Part shown: piece after piece, positions 1-6,566 of the stretch
Layout: each line of letters begins with the position of its first letter
How positions within the stretch are numbered: the first letter of the stretch is position 1
Assembly: GCA_021793635.1 (NCBI GenBank)
Contig: JAJYSI010000150.1
Span: forward strand, 1-7,633
DNA from: Bacteroidota bacterium
GTDB taxonomy: Bacteria; Bacteroidota; Ignavibacteria; Ignavibacteriales; Ignavibacteriaceae
Direction of reading: 5' to 3'
Length of the DNA: 7,633 nt
Made by a program: the position numbers and the translations under genes
The notes under the pieces: generated by a model
The model's input: the letters and a program-made list of their open reading frames with translations, nothing else
Told to the model about the DNA's origin: nothing
Databases searched by the model: none

Positions 1-445
1 AATCAGAAATTGAATCGGTTAGAATCCTATTTATCTCTTCCGGCATACTTCTATCATTGCTCCGTAATCCAGCCTCAACATGAGCTACTTTTATTCCCAG
101 TTTAACTGCTGTTAAGGCACATGCAATAGTGGAGTTTACATCGCCTACTACTATTACTAGATCTGGTTTTTCTTGTAGTAGTATTTTCTCAAATTCAATC
201 ATTACTTTCGCTGTTTGTTCAGCGTGAGAACCGCTTCCTACTCCAAGATAAAAATCCGGTTTCGGTAGTTCCAAATCTTCAAAAAATACTTTGGACATTT
301 TTTCATCATAGTGTTGACCAGTATGACAAATTTTATGAGTGACGAGTGACGAGTGACTAGTAACTAGTTTTTGAAATGCTTTATGTATTGGGGCGACCTT
401 CATAAAATTAGGACGGGCACCAACTACCGAAATTATTTTTTTCAT
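1..445 (-). CDS. wecB: UDP-N-acetylglucosamine 2-epimerase (non-hydrolysing), N-terminal third, cut by left edge
   Basis: This gene encodes the enzyme that interconverts UDP-GlcNAc and UDP-ManNAc in the cytoplasm, supplying ManNAc-type sugars for surface polysaccharides. The 148 visible residues carry the family signature in order: GARPNFMK (9-16), HTGQHYDEKMS (41-51), GDVNST (101-106), HVEAGLRS (122-129) and MPEEINR (134-140). D102, E124 and E136 line up with the catalytic acids of E. coli WecB (D95, E117, E131). The ATG start sits right before the first strand of the Rossmann fold, as usual for the family. No clear Shine-Dalgarno sequence precedes it. It follows the deacetylase gene by 24 bp and is probably the next gene of the same operon. 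Residues about 27-36 (LVTSHSSLVT) are extra compared with the family and are encoded by a heptamer repeat at 337-364. The rest of the gene lies outside the window. Confidence 0.95.
   Translation of the reverse strand, partial: MKKIISVVGARPNFMKVAPIHKAFQKLVTSHSSLVTHKICHTGQHYDEKMSKVFFEDLELPKPDFYLGVGSGSHAEQTAKVMIEFEKILLQEKPDLVIVVGDVNSTIACALTAVKLGIKVAHVEAGLRSNDRSMPEEINRILTDSISD
337..364. repeat. Tandem heptamer repeat (GAGTGAC) inside wecB
   Basis: Three perfect GAGTGAC heptamers (337-343, 344-350, 351-357) are followed by a degenerate fourth unit, TAGTAAC (358-364). They lie in the wecB coding region between the first strand of the fold and the conserved HTGQHYDEKM motif. On the coding (minus) strand the unit reads GTCACTC, which has no stop in any frame of a tandem run and gives the peptide LVTSHSSLVT. 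The plus-strand reading would give TGA at once. The repeat units are seen directly; that they are an insertion is inferred from the usual shorter spacing between these two motifs in WecB proteins. Confidence 0.8.
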
Positions 446-469
446 TTCTTAGAAATTTAACTTAAAATA

Positions 470-1318
470 TTATATTACTTTTTGGTCAATTAAAAGTTCA
501 TTGATTGATGAGAATTTAAAATTGGTAAACAAGTAATTCAATTTTATTTTAGTAGAATTTAAACCATAATAAAATTTAAATTTTTTAACGGGTTTTAATT
601 TTAATCTTGGCTGCTCGAAATCAATCTCACGCGGATGTATATAAAATAACACCGTTTCATTTTTTTTAATCTGTTTAGTTAACAAATACTTAAGAAGACT
701 CATCGGACAAAGCCTCAGATAACCACCGCCAGTATATACAATCGACTGCCCCAACAATTTTTCTTTAGATATCGGTATTTCAAATATTGAGTTGTTTTTC
801 GGGGTTTGTAAATATCCCCAATTCTTTAATTCGGTTTTAATTCCGCCGTGCGAATGAGCGAAAGGGAAGAAACTTGAATCATATTTGAAACCTTCTTCGA
901 AAAGTATATCCAGAGCCCATGGATTTTCTTTTACGATACTGAAACCAGGCGCCCTAAAACCTATCACCTCCCGCCCAACTAAATCCTCAATTATTATTTT
1001 ACTTTTTCTTAAATCATACCTGAATTCCTTTTCGGTCATATTATATATAAGGCCGTGTGAATAACTGTGTGACGCCAGTTCATGACCGTTTTGGGCAATT
1101 AAAGATATTAACTTAGGGTATTTTTCGGCTACCCAACCTAAAGAAAAAAAAGTAGCCTTTATTTTATATTCTGTGAACAGTTCCAGAAGTATATTCGTAT
1201 TCCGTTCAATTCTAGATTCCATACTATCCCATTTTGAAACTGGGTATTCATAATTATCACCGAGAATATGATACCAGTCCTCGAGATCAACGGTAAAAAT
1301 GAGCTTACTTGTTCCCAT
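470..1318 (-). CDS. NodB-type polysaccharide deacetylase, exosortase/DUF3473-like
   Basis: The predicted 282-residue carbohydrate esterase family 4 protein probably removes N-acetyl (or O-acetyl) groups from a polysaccharide or its lipid-linked precursor. The catalytic motifs are all present. TVDLEDWYH (9-17) gives the catalytic base and metal aspartates D11 and D14. HELASHSYSH (79-88) gives metal ligands H84 and H88. GFRAPGFS (120-127) is motif 3. The C-terminal FYIHPREIDFEQPR (225-238) matches the DUF3473 extension found in deacetylases of exosortase-linked (PEP-CTERM/XrtA) polysaccharide loci. There is no signal peptide or membrane segment, so a cytoplasmic site is likely. The start overlaps the end of the ATP-grasp gene by 14 bp, which suggests translational coupling. 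The exact substrate cannot be told from sequence, and no exosortase is visible in this window. Confidence 0.9.
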   Translation of the reverse strand: MGTSKLIFTVDLEDWYHILGDNYEYPVSKWDSMESRIERNTNILLELFTEYKIKATFFSLGWVAEKYPKLISLIAQNGHELASHSYSHGLIYNMTEKEFRYDLRKSKIIIEDLVGREVIGFRAPGFSIVKENPWALDILFEEGFKYDSSFFPFAHSHGGIKTELKNWGYLQTPKNNSIFEIPISKEKLLGQSIVYTGGGYLRLCPMSLLKYLLTKQIKKNETVLFYIHPREIDFEQPRLKLKPVKKFKFYYGLNSTKIKLNYLFTNFKFSSINELLIDQKVI

Positions 1319-2468
1319 AGAATATTTTTCTTAATCCTTCCAGGATAATCCCGACCGCCGGGAGAGGATCGCTTGAAGATATTATATCGTACGATTGTTT
1401 TTTGTTAAAGAAATCAAAGAAACTCGGCTCAAGTTTGAATCTGTCTTTACTCTTTAGAAAATTCAATATGTCCCCGGGCAGCAACCATCTGCACAATAGT
1501 TCCGTTTCATAATTCAATACCGGTTCCGGTTTTTCTCCCAAAGCTAGTAGATGATAAATTAATGGGAAATTAACTCCGCTGAATATAGCAAGCTGCAGCG
1601 ATCCCCAGAACCGGGGATTAATTTCCATAAATACTTTTTCGCCGGTAATTAAATCCTCCTTGTACTCTATCATAGAAACACCGGCAAGTTTCATCTTCCT
1701 GGCCAAGTTAACACTCTTATCCATCAATTCTTTTTCATAATAACTTGCCCTTAATGTGCTTGGTCCCCCACCTACTGGATATTCCCTTATACGCCTGTGC
1801 CCAAATAATGCCCTAAGTTCCATGTCTCTGTCGAATAACATTGATACGCCGTATCCTTTACCTTCCCTCGGTATCATTTCCTGAATCAGCGGGGAATCAT
1901 ATTTGGCTTTTACCTCAAGATATCTTCTTTTCAAATCCGCAGCGTTATCTACGAAAGCAATACCTCTTGAGCCGCTGCTTTTCCTTGGTTTAATAACATA
2001 TTTTTTATCGGGTGAGTTTTTTATTATTTCTTCAACGTCATCGGCGCTAGCAGGTAAGTATGTAACGGGAACGGATATTCCTTCGCACCGCGCCCTACAT
2101 ATCGCATTCCATTTATCGTATGCATTATTGAAATTTTCATATTCGGGCAAAATAAAGTTAGTATACTTCTCAAATCTGCTTTTGTTTGATAGGATAAGGC
2201 TAATAACTTCATCTTCTATAGGAAAAAATGTATCCGGCTTTTCAATTAATAAAATATTTTCAAGTTCTTTGAGATACTGCTCCGGGTTCAATAAATAATC
2301 GCAGGTACGGTATACATTGTTGCAATATTTTGAAAAAGCACCGAGAGGCATCTTATAATAGGATACCCCGATAACCGTAACGCCTTTTTCCCCGAGCGCT
2401 CTGATTATGGGCAATGCTTTTCTTCTTTCTACATCCGTTATTAAAGCTTTTGTACCTTTAATATTCAT
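1305..2468 (-). CDS. ATP-grasp ligase, carbamoyl-phosphate-synthase-like
   Basis: This 387-residue protein has an ATP-grasp fold, a family that joins a carboxylate to an amine or thiol through an acyl-phosphate. Residues 1-115 form a preATP-grasp (Rossmann-like) domain (KALITDVERRKALPIIRAL at 7-25). The nucleotide-binding strand and loop are YVIKPRKSSGSRGI (157-170), followed by IQEMIP (195-200), a GGGPST loop (233-238) and the metal-binding end of the site, FMEINPRFWGS (280-290), with E282 and N284 as likely Mg ligands. E268 is a further candidate. The arrangement resembles carboxylate-amine ligases found in polysaccharide loci. It starts inside the stop of the HAD gene (ATGA, 4-bp overlap) and runs 14 bp into the deacetylase. 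No Shine-Dalgarno sequence is seen. Substrate unknown; attaching an amino acid to a uronic acid, or to an amino group freed by the deacetylase, is a guess from context. Confidence 0.88.
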   Translation of the reverse strand: MNIKGTKALITDVERRKALPIIRALGEKGVTVIGVSYYKMPLGAFSKYCNNVYRTCDYLLNPEQYLKELENILLIEKPDTFFPIEDEVISLILSNKSRFEKYTNFILPEYENFNNAYDKWNAICRARCEGISVPVTYLPASADDVEEIIKNSPDKKYVIKPRKSSGSRGIAFVDNAADLKRRYLEVKAKYDSPLIQEMIPREGKGYGVSMLFDRDMELRALFGHRRIREYPVGGGPSTLRASYYEKELMDKSVNLARKMKLAGVSMIEYKEDLITGEKVFMEINPRFWGSLQLAIFSGVNFPLIYHLLALGEKPEPVLNYETELLCRWLLPGDILNFLKSKDRFKLEPSFFDFFNKKQSYDIISSSDPLPAVGIILEGLRKIFYGNK

Positions 2469-3124
2469 TTATTCAGAAATAATGGTTTGATTTCTTTGCT
2501 TGAGAGCTTTTTTATTTTATTTAACTGCGATTTTGACGGATCAACCAGATACGTAACCGTACATAAATTTATTACGGGCAAATCGTTAATACTATCGGTA
2601 TAAAAAATAACTTTCCCATGACCGCTTTCTTCTATTAGCTGTTCTGCAATCTCCTTCTTCCTTTCCCTGTAATAATTTTCTAATTTAATATCATTCCCTT
2701 CTATCTTTACTTTGCTCGCTTCTATTTTTACTCCGGGAAAGACGTTTTGTATATATGTATTAAGATAAAAGTCAGGCGAAGCTGATAAAATTACAACCAT
2801 GTCGTTTGCATCTACGTGTTCTCTCAGCTTTTCCGTAACATATTTTCTTAATCGACTGTTTATCTCGTAAAATAATTTTTCAATAATATCATTCTTTTCA
2901 TTCGCAGTTAAATTTATCCAGAACTTTCTTATTATCTTTTCTTTGAACCTGCCGTTATCAAGTAAATTAAATTTCGTTAATAACATGTAGACATACAGTC
3001 TCAATCGATCTTTTATCTTCGTTGTCAATAAAAGATTCAACATAAAAAAACTGTCGCCCTTTATCAGGGTACCGTCAAAATCAAAAATGATCAGATTACC
3101 GGTTTTTATTGGAGACTTGTTCAA
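2465..3124 (-). CDS. HAD-superfamily phosphatase (SerB-like, subfamily IB)
   Basis: The 219-residue protein belongs to the haloacid dehalogenase superfamily and is probably a phosphomonoesterase. Motif I is DFDGT (15-19), with D15 the expected nucleophile and D17 the acid/base. A helical C1-type cap covers about residues 25-105. Motif II is ILSASPD (112-118), with S114. K156 or K157 is the probable motif III lysine. Motif IV is YTDSINDLP (175-183), with D177 and D181 binding Mg. The HAD-IB look (SerB, HisN-like phosphatases) comes from the SAS motif and the DSxxDLP pattern. The start is a TTG, since no ATG lies between it and motif I; this makes the gene overlap the glycosyltransferase by 29 bp. 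A GGGAAAA stretch just upstream may help initiation. It is followed by an ATGA overlap with the ATP-grasp gene. A sugar phosphate is a reasonable but unproven substrate. Confidence 0.88.
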   Translation of the reverse strand: MNKSPIKTGNLIIFDFDGTLIKGDSFFMLNLLLTTKIKDRLRLYVYMLLTKFNLLDNGRFKEKIIRKFWINLTANEKNDIIEKLFYEINSRLRKYVTEKLREHVDANDMVVILSASPDFYLNTYIQNVFPGVKIEASKVKIEGNDIKLENYYRERKKEIAEQLIEESGHGKVIFYTDSINDLPVINLCTVTYLVDPSKSQLNKIKKLSSKEIKPLFLNK

Positions 3125-4286
3125 ATACGTTTTCCCAATCGATTTTCCTGGAGCTTCTTAACAGCCCTTCAGCACTTTTCCTCGGGCTTCCGAAATTATC
3201 AGCATGCTGTCCCGAGACAATTTTTTTTACCGCGTTAAACAAGGAAACAGAATCCTCGGGGGTGAAATTATAGCAGTCACCATATTGCCAGCATATATCT
3301 TTTGCCTCCCCTTCCAGGCCACAAATGATCGGCTTACGGAAATATAAATATTCAAATATCTTTGAGGGGACCGTATGCTTATATACTTCAAGCTTTGCCA
3401 AATGAACCAGAAGCGTAGTCGCTTCTTCATATATTTTTTTTAATTCGGACCGATCTACTCTTTTCAGTATTTTTATGGAACTGCTGTTGTAACCGGCGAG
3501 TGAGTTAAATTGTCCGCCGTCTCCGACTAAAATAAATTCCACATTGGGGAATTCTTTTACCGTTTTTCTAATACCTTCAATTATTGAAAGAAGATTCTGG
3601 GAAGGGCCTAAATTACCCGCGTACAATATCTTGATTTTCGAACTTCCGTTACTACGCGGCTTCCAACCTGCGGAAATATCGGAAAATATTTCATCAATAC
3701 CGTTATATACCAAACTAATTCTGGAAGGATCGTATTTATATCTGTAAATTATTATTTTCCTGAATGAGTCTGTTGCCGTTGTGATATAATATGCTTTTTT
3801 AAGAAGTAGCCTTTCATAGCTCTTTAGCATGTTAACAAAGTATTTATACTTTATTATTTTCGTCTCCTCTATCCAGTCAACCCAGAGGTCACGGACATCT
3901 ACAATCAGTTTTTTTTTGAACAAAATTTCTAAAAGCACTCCCGGTATTGTAAAAAGTAACGGGGGCGAAGAAACAAATACTGCATCGTATTTGTTGTATT
4001 TAATCACACAAAATAGCGACATCCACAAAGCCCCCAGCATTTCAGCCGCACCTCTCTGCAATTTACCGTGCCCGTTAAGTATTACGCCGCTCCAGATACG
4101 CTTAACAGTGTAACCATCAAAAGTTTCTTCTTTGTTGTATTTTACCTTGTCGTTATACCTGTTCGGCTGTGAGGAAATAACAGTCAGATCATATTTCTTT
4201 GCTAATATTCCAGCTAAATGTTTCATCCGGTAAGACAGTGCCCCACTGTCCGGAGGGAAATGCCTGGTAATAATCAGTATTTTCAT
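3096..4286 (-). CDS. GT4-family glycosyltransferase, WbuB-like
   Basis: This 396-residue GT-B glycosyltransferase most resembles WbuB-type enzymes that add an amino sugar during O-antigen or capsule repeat-unit assembly. The N-terminal domain starts with MKILIITRHFPPDSGALSYRM (1-21, the usual FPP-x-x-GG-like acceptor-side motif) and includes IVDVRDLW (128-135). The C-terminal domain has LVYNGID (192-198), ILYAGNLGPSQNL (220-232), FILVGDGG (251-258), and the donor-binding region HTVPSKIFEYLYFRKPII (304-321), where E312 is the second conserved glutamate of the GT4 E-x7-E type motif. Hydrophobic stretches at 84-95 and 109-123 may give peripheral membrane contact. It starts 13 bp after a repeat element that abuts the heparinase stop codon, and it overlaps the HAD gene by 29 bp. 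A TATACT hexamer lies just before the ATG but is too close to serve as this gene's promoter. Donor and acceptor sugars are not determinable. Confidence 0.92.
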   Translation of the reverse strand: MKILIITRHFPPDSGALSYRMKHLAGILAKKYDLTVISSQPNRYNDKVKYNKEETFDGYTVKRIWSGVILNGHGKLQRGAAEMLGALWMSLFCVIKYNKYDAVFVSSPPLLFTIPGVLLEILFKKKLIVDVRDLWVDWIEETKIIKYKYFVNMLKSYERLLLKKAYYITTATDSFRKIIIYRYKYDPSRISLVYNGIDEIFSDISAGWKPRSNGSSKIKILYAGNLGPSQNLLSIIEGIRKTVKEFPNVEFILVGDGGQFNSLAGYNSSSIKILKRVDRSELKKIYEEATTLLVHLAKLEVYKHTVPSKIFEYLYFRKPIICGLEGEAKDICWQYGDCYNFTPEDSVSLFNAVKKIVSGQHADNFGSPRKSAEGLLRSSRKIDWENVFEQVSNKNR

Positions 4287-4299
4287 AGTATAATAAATT

Positions 4300-4363
4300 G
4301 AACGCTGATTTTTATGATCCTATTATTCAGCGCAGATCATAATAATCATTAAGATCAGCGTTC
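4300..4363. repeat. Interspersed inverted-repeat element (CGCTGAT family)
   Basis: This 64-bp intergenic element has perfect 10-bp terminal inverted repeats: GAACGCTGAT (4300-4309) and ATCAGCGTTC (4354-4363). An inner 6-bp pair, ATGATC (4314-4319) and GATCAT (4335-4340), adds a second stem, and a further TTCAGCG word occurs at 4326-4332. It fills nearly all of the gap between the heparinase and glycosyltransferase genes. Its last base is the G of the heparinase TAG stop. A transcript could fold into a two-tier hairpin, but no U-run follows, so a classical terminator is unlikely. Elements of this look occur between genes in many Bacteroidota-like environmental genomes (from memory, not checked). 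Confidence 0.8.
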
Positions 4364-6090
4364 TATTTTAGTATAAATTTGTAAGTTAATTTACTTGGTA
4401 ATTGATTAGTATAAATTTTTATCACTTTATTAAGTATCTTTTTCCCGAACTCAGGGCAATACCAGGCATCAATAATTTTGAATGATGAATTTTGAATTTT
4501 GAATTGAAGTGCAACCTTATTTCTTGATAACATTATATTATCATCAATTCTATCAATATTAACATCTGGATGGAGATGGATGAAACTTTCTATGTTATGA
4601 TTTCCCGATCCTGTTATATTATCATTTACAGTAATTGTCGAAGTTCCTTTTTCAATTTCAATTTTTCTATGATGAATTAAATTATCACCGATAAGCTTTG
4701 CATAACCACCAAACTTACCTTCAAAAAAAACTTTATCATCGACATCCTTAAAGCTCACATCATAAGGTTTATACCTTCTTGCAACTCTAAAACCGCCCCA
4801 GCATTCAGCCTGGTCTCTGCTGTCAATTGAAACCGTATTATGCGCTTTTGTGCTTCTTACATAACTTCTCATTTCACCTTCGCTGTACTCATAAACTCCG
4901 GAATCAACTATAAATTGAACGCCTTTTATCGATAGCTCATAACTAAATATATCGGCATGTGCGTGTGCAGGAATAAAATCCGGACCAATCGCTCCGCCGT
5001 CAATTGCTAAGTAAAATTTATCATCTCTGTATACATAGTAGCCTGAATCATTTAAAGCTTGAGAGGATGTTTGGATGATTGGATAAACTACAGAATTAGA
5101 ATGGAATTTTGAACCTTGCCTACCGGCAGGCAGGTTTTGAATTTTGAATTTTGAATTGAACTCAAACTCAGATAATTTATCGTTGACCATCAATCTTTTT
5201 GCATAATAAATTAATTCTTTAGTTGATGGCGCTATTTCCTGAGTCGAATCATTAAATAATGAAATCCTTCCATCGGGATGCGTCGCAGCGATAAGAAAGT
5301 CTAACATCTTAATAGCTGTGTCTACAAATAAGTTGTAATTATCATTGTGATTAGGAAGAATATTTAATATATCAAGATAGCTCTCCAGAATAATTGCATG
5401 ATACATTATGCTTCGTTCGAAATACCCGCCGTCGTTTAATACCTGCTTCGGTGTTTCAGTTAAATATATCTTCAATCCTTTCTCTAACCATTTATCAGAT
5501 TCTCCTTGATCTTTGAAATACAACCCGGCAAAAATAAGTGCTCTTACATTTTCCAGGTAATGATTTGCGGGATGATAATATTCTAAGTTGCGGTATAAGA
5601 AAGCAGCCTGCTGATAAATACTTTTATTTATATTTTCATCTTCAAAACCAATCTTGCACCAGCAAATCAATCTTAATGAAATAACATAAGGATGCCAGCC
5701 AATCCCTTTGCCAACTTTATTATTCTCTATCCAATTATTACATAAATTTATCTGCTCATCCTTATCAAGCAAAAAGAGATAGTTAAAATAATGTAAGTTA
5801 AACTGCCATAATAACGATGTGTCTTCAGCTTTCCATTTAGGGGGGAAGCCGATCTTTAGGATATAATTTAAAAAATCAAAATTGCCTTTTAATAATTCTT
5901 CTTTTTTATTCCAGGGATCATGATGAATGAAATTTGTTTTCGGGATTAATGAAGGTTTTAATTTATTTGGAATGTTCGGAAGCTTGATTAAGTTGGATTT
6001 TTTTTTAATTATTGAAAATATTCTGCCGTAAATCTGGACAGGTCTAAGGTACTTTAGGGTATTATAATATTTTATTATTGAGTTAAACAT
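4363..6090 (-). CDS. Heparinase II/III-family protein (polysaccharide lyase-like)
   Basis: The predicted protein has 575 residues. Residues 1-50 carry the LRPVQIYGR opening typical of heparinase II/III proteins in exopolysaccharide clusters. Residues about 90-310 form an all-alpha toroid with HPANHYLENVRAL (173-185) and FERSIMYH (224-231), holding candidate catalytic H177, Y230 and H231. Residues about 345-575 form the beta-sandwich heparinase II/III domain, with AHAHAD (375-380), DSGVYEY (396-402) and RSTKAHNTVSID (412-423). Characterised relatives cleave uronic-acid polymers by beta-elimination. There is no signal peptide, so a role inside the cell or in a synthesis-linked complex is likely. 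Two spots are repeat-derived: about 311-332, with KFKIQNLPAGRQGSKF, and about 529-538, with QFKIQNSSFK. Both fall in variable regions and the frame is kept. It follows the GxxExxY gene after a 90-bp repeat-filled gap. No Shine-Dalgarno sequence is seen; the ATG fits the family start. Confidence 0.9.
   Translation of the reverse strand: MFNSIIKYYNTLKYLRPVQIYGRIFSIIKKKSNLIKLPNIPNKLKPSLIPKTNFIHHDPWNKKEELLKGNFDFLNYILKIGFPPKWKAEDTSLLWQFNLHYFNYLFLLDKDEQINLCNNWIENNKVGKGIGWHPYVISLRLICWCKIGFEDENINKSIYQQAAFLYRNLEYYHPANHYLENVRALIFAGLYFKDQGESDKWLEKGLKIYLTETPKQVLNDGGYFERSIMYHAIILESYLDILNILPNHNDNYNLFVDTAIKMLDFLIAATHPDGRISLFNDSTQEIAPSTKELIYYAKRLMVNDKLSEFEFNSKFKIQNLPAGRQGSKFHSNSVVYPIIQTSSQALNDSGYYVYRDDKFYLAIDGGAIGPDFIPAHAHADIFSYELSIKGVQFIVDSGVYEYSEGEMRSYVRSTKAHNTVSIDSRDQAECWGGFRVARRYKPYDVSFKDVDDKVFFEGKFGGYAKLIGDNLIHHRKIEIEKGTSTITVNDNITGSGNHNIESFIHLHPDVNIDRIDDNIMLSRNKVALQFKIQNSSFKIIDAWYCPEFGKKILNKVIKIYTNQLPSKLTYKFILK
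4474..4508. repeat. ATTCAAA heptamer run, heparinase 3' copy
   Basis: The plus strand shows tandem TTTGAAT units; on the coding strand they read ATTCAAA with a 7-bp period. The core 4487-4508 is identical over 22 bp to 5139-5160 in the same gene. It encodes QFKIQNSSFK near residue 530, at the edge of a beta strand of the C-terminal domain. The coding orientation has no stop codons, while the opposite strand would give TGA repeatedly. Confidence 0.7.
5101..5160. repeat. Nested repeat: GC-rich palindrome inside an ATTCAAA run (encodes LPAGRQG)
   Basis: An ATTCAAA heptamer run (about 5136-5160, with a residual piece at about 5104-5115) is split by a GC-rich imperfect palindrome, GCCTACCGGCAGGC (5118-5131, one mismatched pair) plus flanking bases. 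In the heparinase reading frame this gives FKIQNLPAGRQGSKF. The palindrome stands out sharply from the AT-rich surroundings. LPAGRQG is a peptide I know as a recurrent translated repeat in proteins of environmental Bacteroidota-like and other genomes (memory, unchecked). The nesting suggests two insertion events, the ATTCAAA run first and the palindrome second. Confidence 0.75.
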
Positions 6091-6104
6091 TTATTTTGAT
6101 TTTT

Positions 6105-6189
6105 ATCTGTGGATAATCTGTGTTAATCTGTGGTTGACCTTTTTACCACAGATATTCACAGATTAAAAGGTCACAGATTCTCACAGAAT
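6105..6189. repeat. ATCTGTG-family inverted repeat array, left flank of the GxxExxY gene
   Basis: Three direct ATCTGTG words (6105, 6116, 6126) face three CACAGAT words (6147, 6157, 6172) and a variant, CACAGAA (6182). The main stem is ATCTGTGGT (6126-6134) with ACCACAGAT (6145-6153) around a 10-nt loop, extended by TAATCTGTG (6114-6122) with CACAGATTA (6157-6165). A competing stem pairs GACCTTTT (6136-6143) with AAAAGGTC (6165-6172). No run of U follows in the minus-strand transcript, so terminator function is not supported. The array fills the gap between the heparinase start and the GxxExxY stop and extends into the last codons of the latter. Confidence 0.85.
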
Positions 6190-6558
6190 AAATCTATTTA
6201 TTCCCTTCTTCAGATCTTTAACATTAAAATTTATAAGTAAACCAAGATTAACTTTTGATAATTTCATATATGTCAATATTTGAGCAATATGTACATCATT
6301 AATTGCTTCAATTGATTTCAGTTCTACAATCACCGAATCATTTACTGACAAATCTATTCTATAACCAACTTCAAGTTTAACCTCTTCATATATGACGGGT
6401 AAGGCTTTCTGTGTTTCAATTTTATAATTCATTTTTTTAAGCTCATAAGCCAGACAAGCTTCATATGTAGATTCTAATAAGCCCGGACCTAATGAAGAAT
6501 GAACTTTATATGAACATCCGATAATGTCGTAAGATATTTTGTTTAATCTTTCGTCCAT
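6181..6558 (-). CDS. GxxExxY protein (PD-(D/E)XK nuclease-like), function unknown
   Basis: This 125-residue protein matches the GxxExxY family in full length. The naming motif is GLLESTY (26-32), with G26, E29 and Y32. The PD-(D/E)XK core follows: RIDL (67-70) with D69, then VELKS (78-82) with E79 and K81, and QILTYMKL (93-100) as the downstream helix. All expected nuclease residues are kept, so it may be an active metal-dependent nuclease, but no biochemical role is established for the family that I know of. There is no signal peptide. The ATG lies directly after a copy of the ATCTGTG repeat, with only GAAAG as a weak ribosome-binding signal. The stop (CTG TGA) is formed from the next repeat copy. 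It is out of place among polysaccharide enzymes and is probably an inserted passenger; its AT-rich composition is like that of the heparinase gene. Confidence 0.88.
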   Translation of the reverse strand: MDERLNKISYDIIGCSYKVHSSLGPGLLESTYEACLAYELKKMNYKIETQKALPVIYEEVKLEVGYRIDLSVNDSVIVELKSIEAINDVHIAQILTYMKLSKVNLGLLINFNVKDLKKGINRFIL

Positions 6559-6566
6559 CTTTCATG

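Noticed and set aside
337..364. Pseudogene or frameshift in wecB
   Set aside because: The frame stays open and all motifs before and after the heptamer array are intact.
1903..2298. Plus-strand open frame of 131 codons
   Set aside because: It lies wholly opposite the ATP-grasp gene, whose motifs are clear, and its translation shows no recognisable domain.
3544..4113. Two plus-strand open frames opposite the glycosyltransferase
   Set aside because: Both are antisense shadows of a well-supported GT4 gene, with low-complexity translations and no start context.
4287..4299. Promoter with TATACT box before the glycosyltransferase
   Set aside because: The hexamer is immediately next to the ATG and no matching upstream element was seen; likely chance in AT-rich DNA.
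6105..6189. Rho-independent terminator
   Set aside because: Strong stems exist, but the minus-strand transcript has no U-run after them, and genes continue downstream in the same direction.
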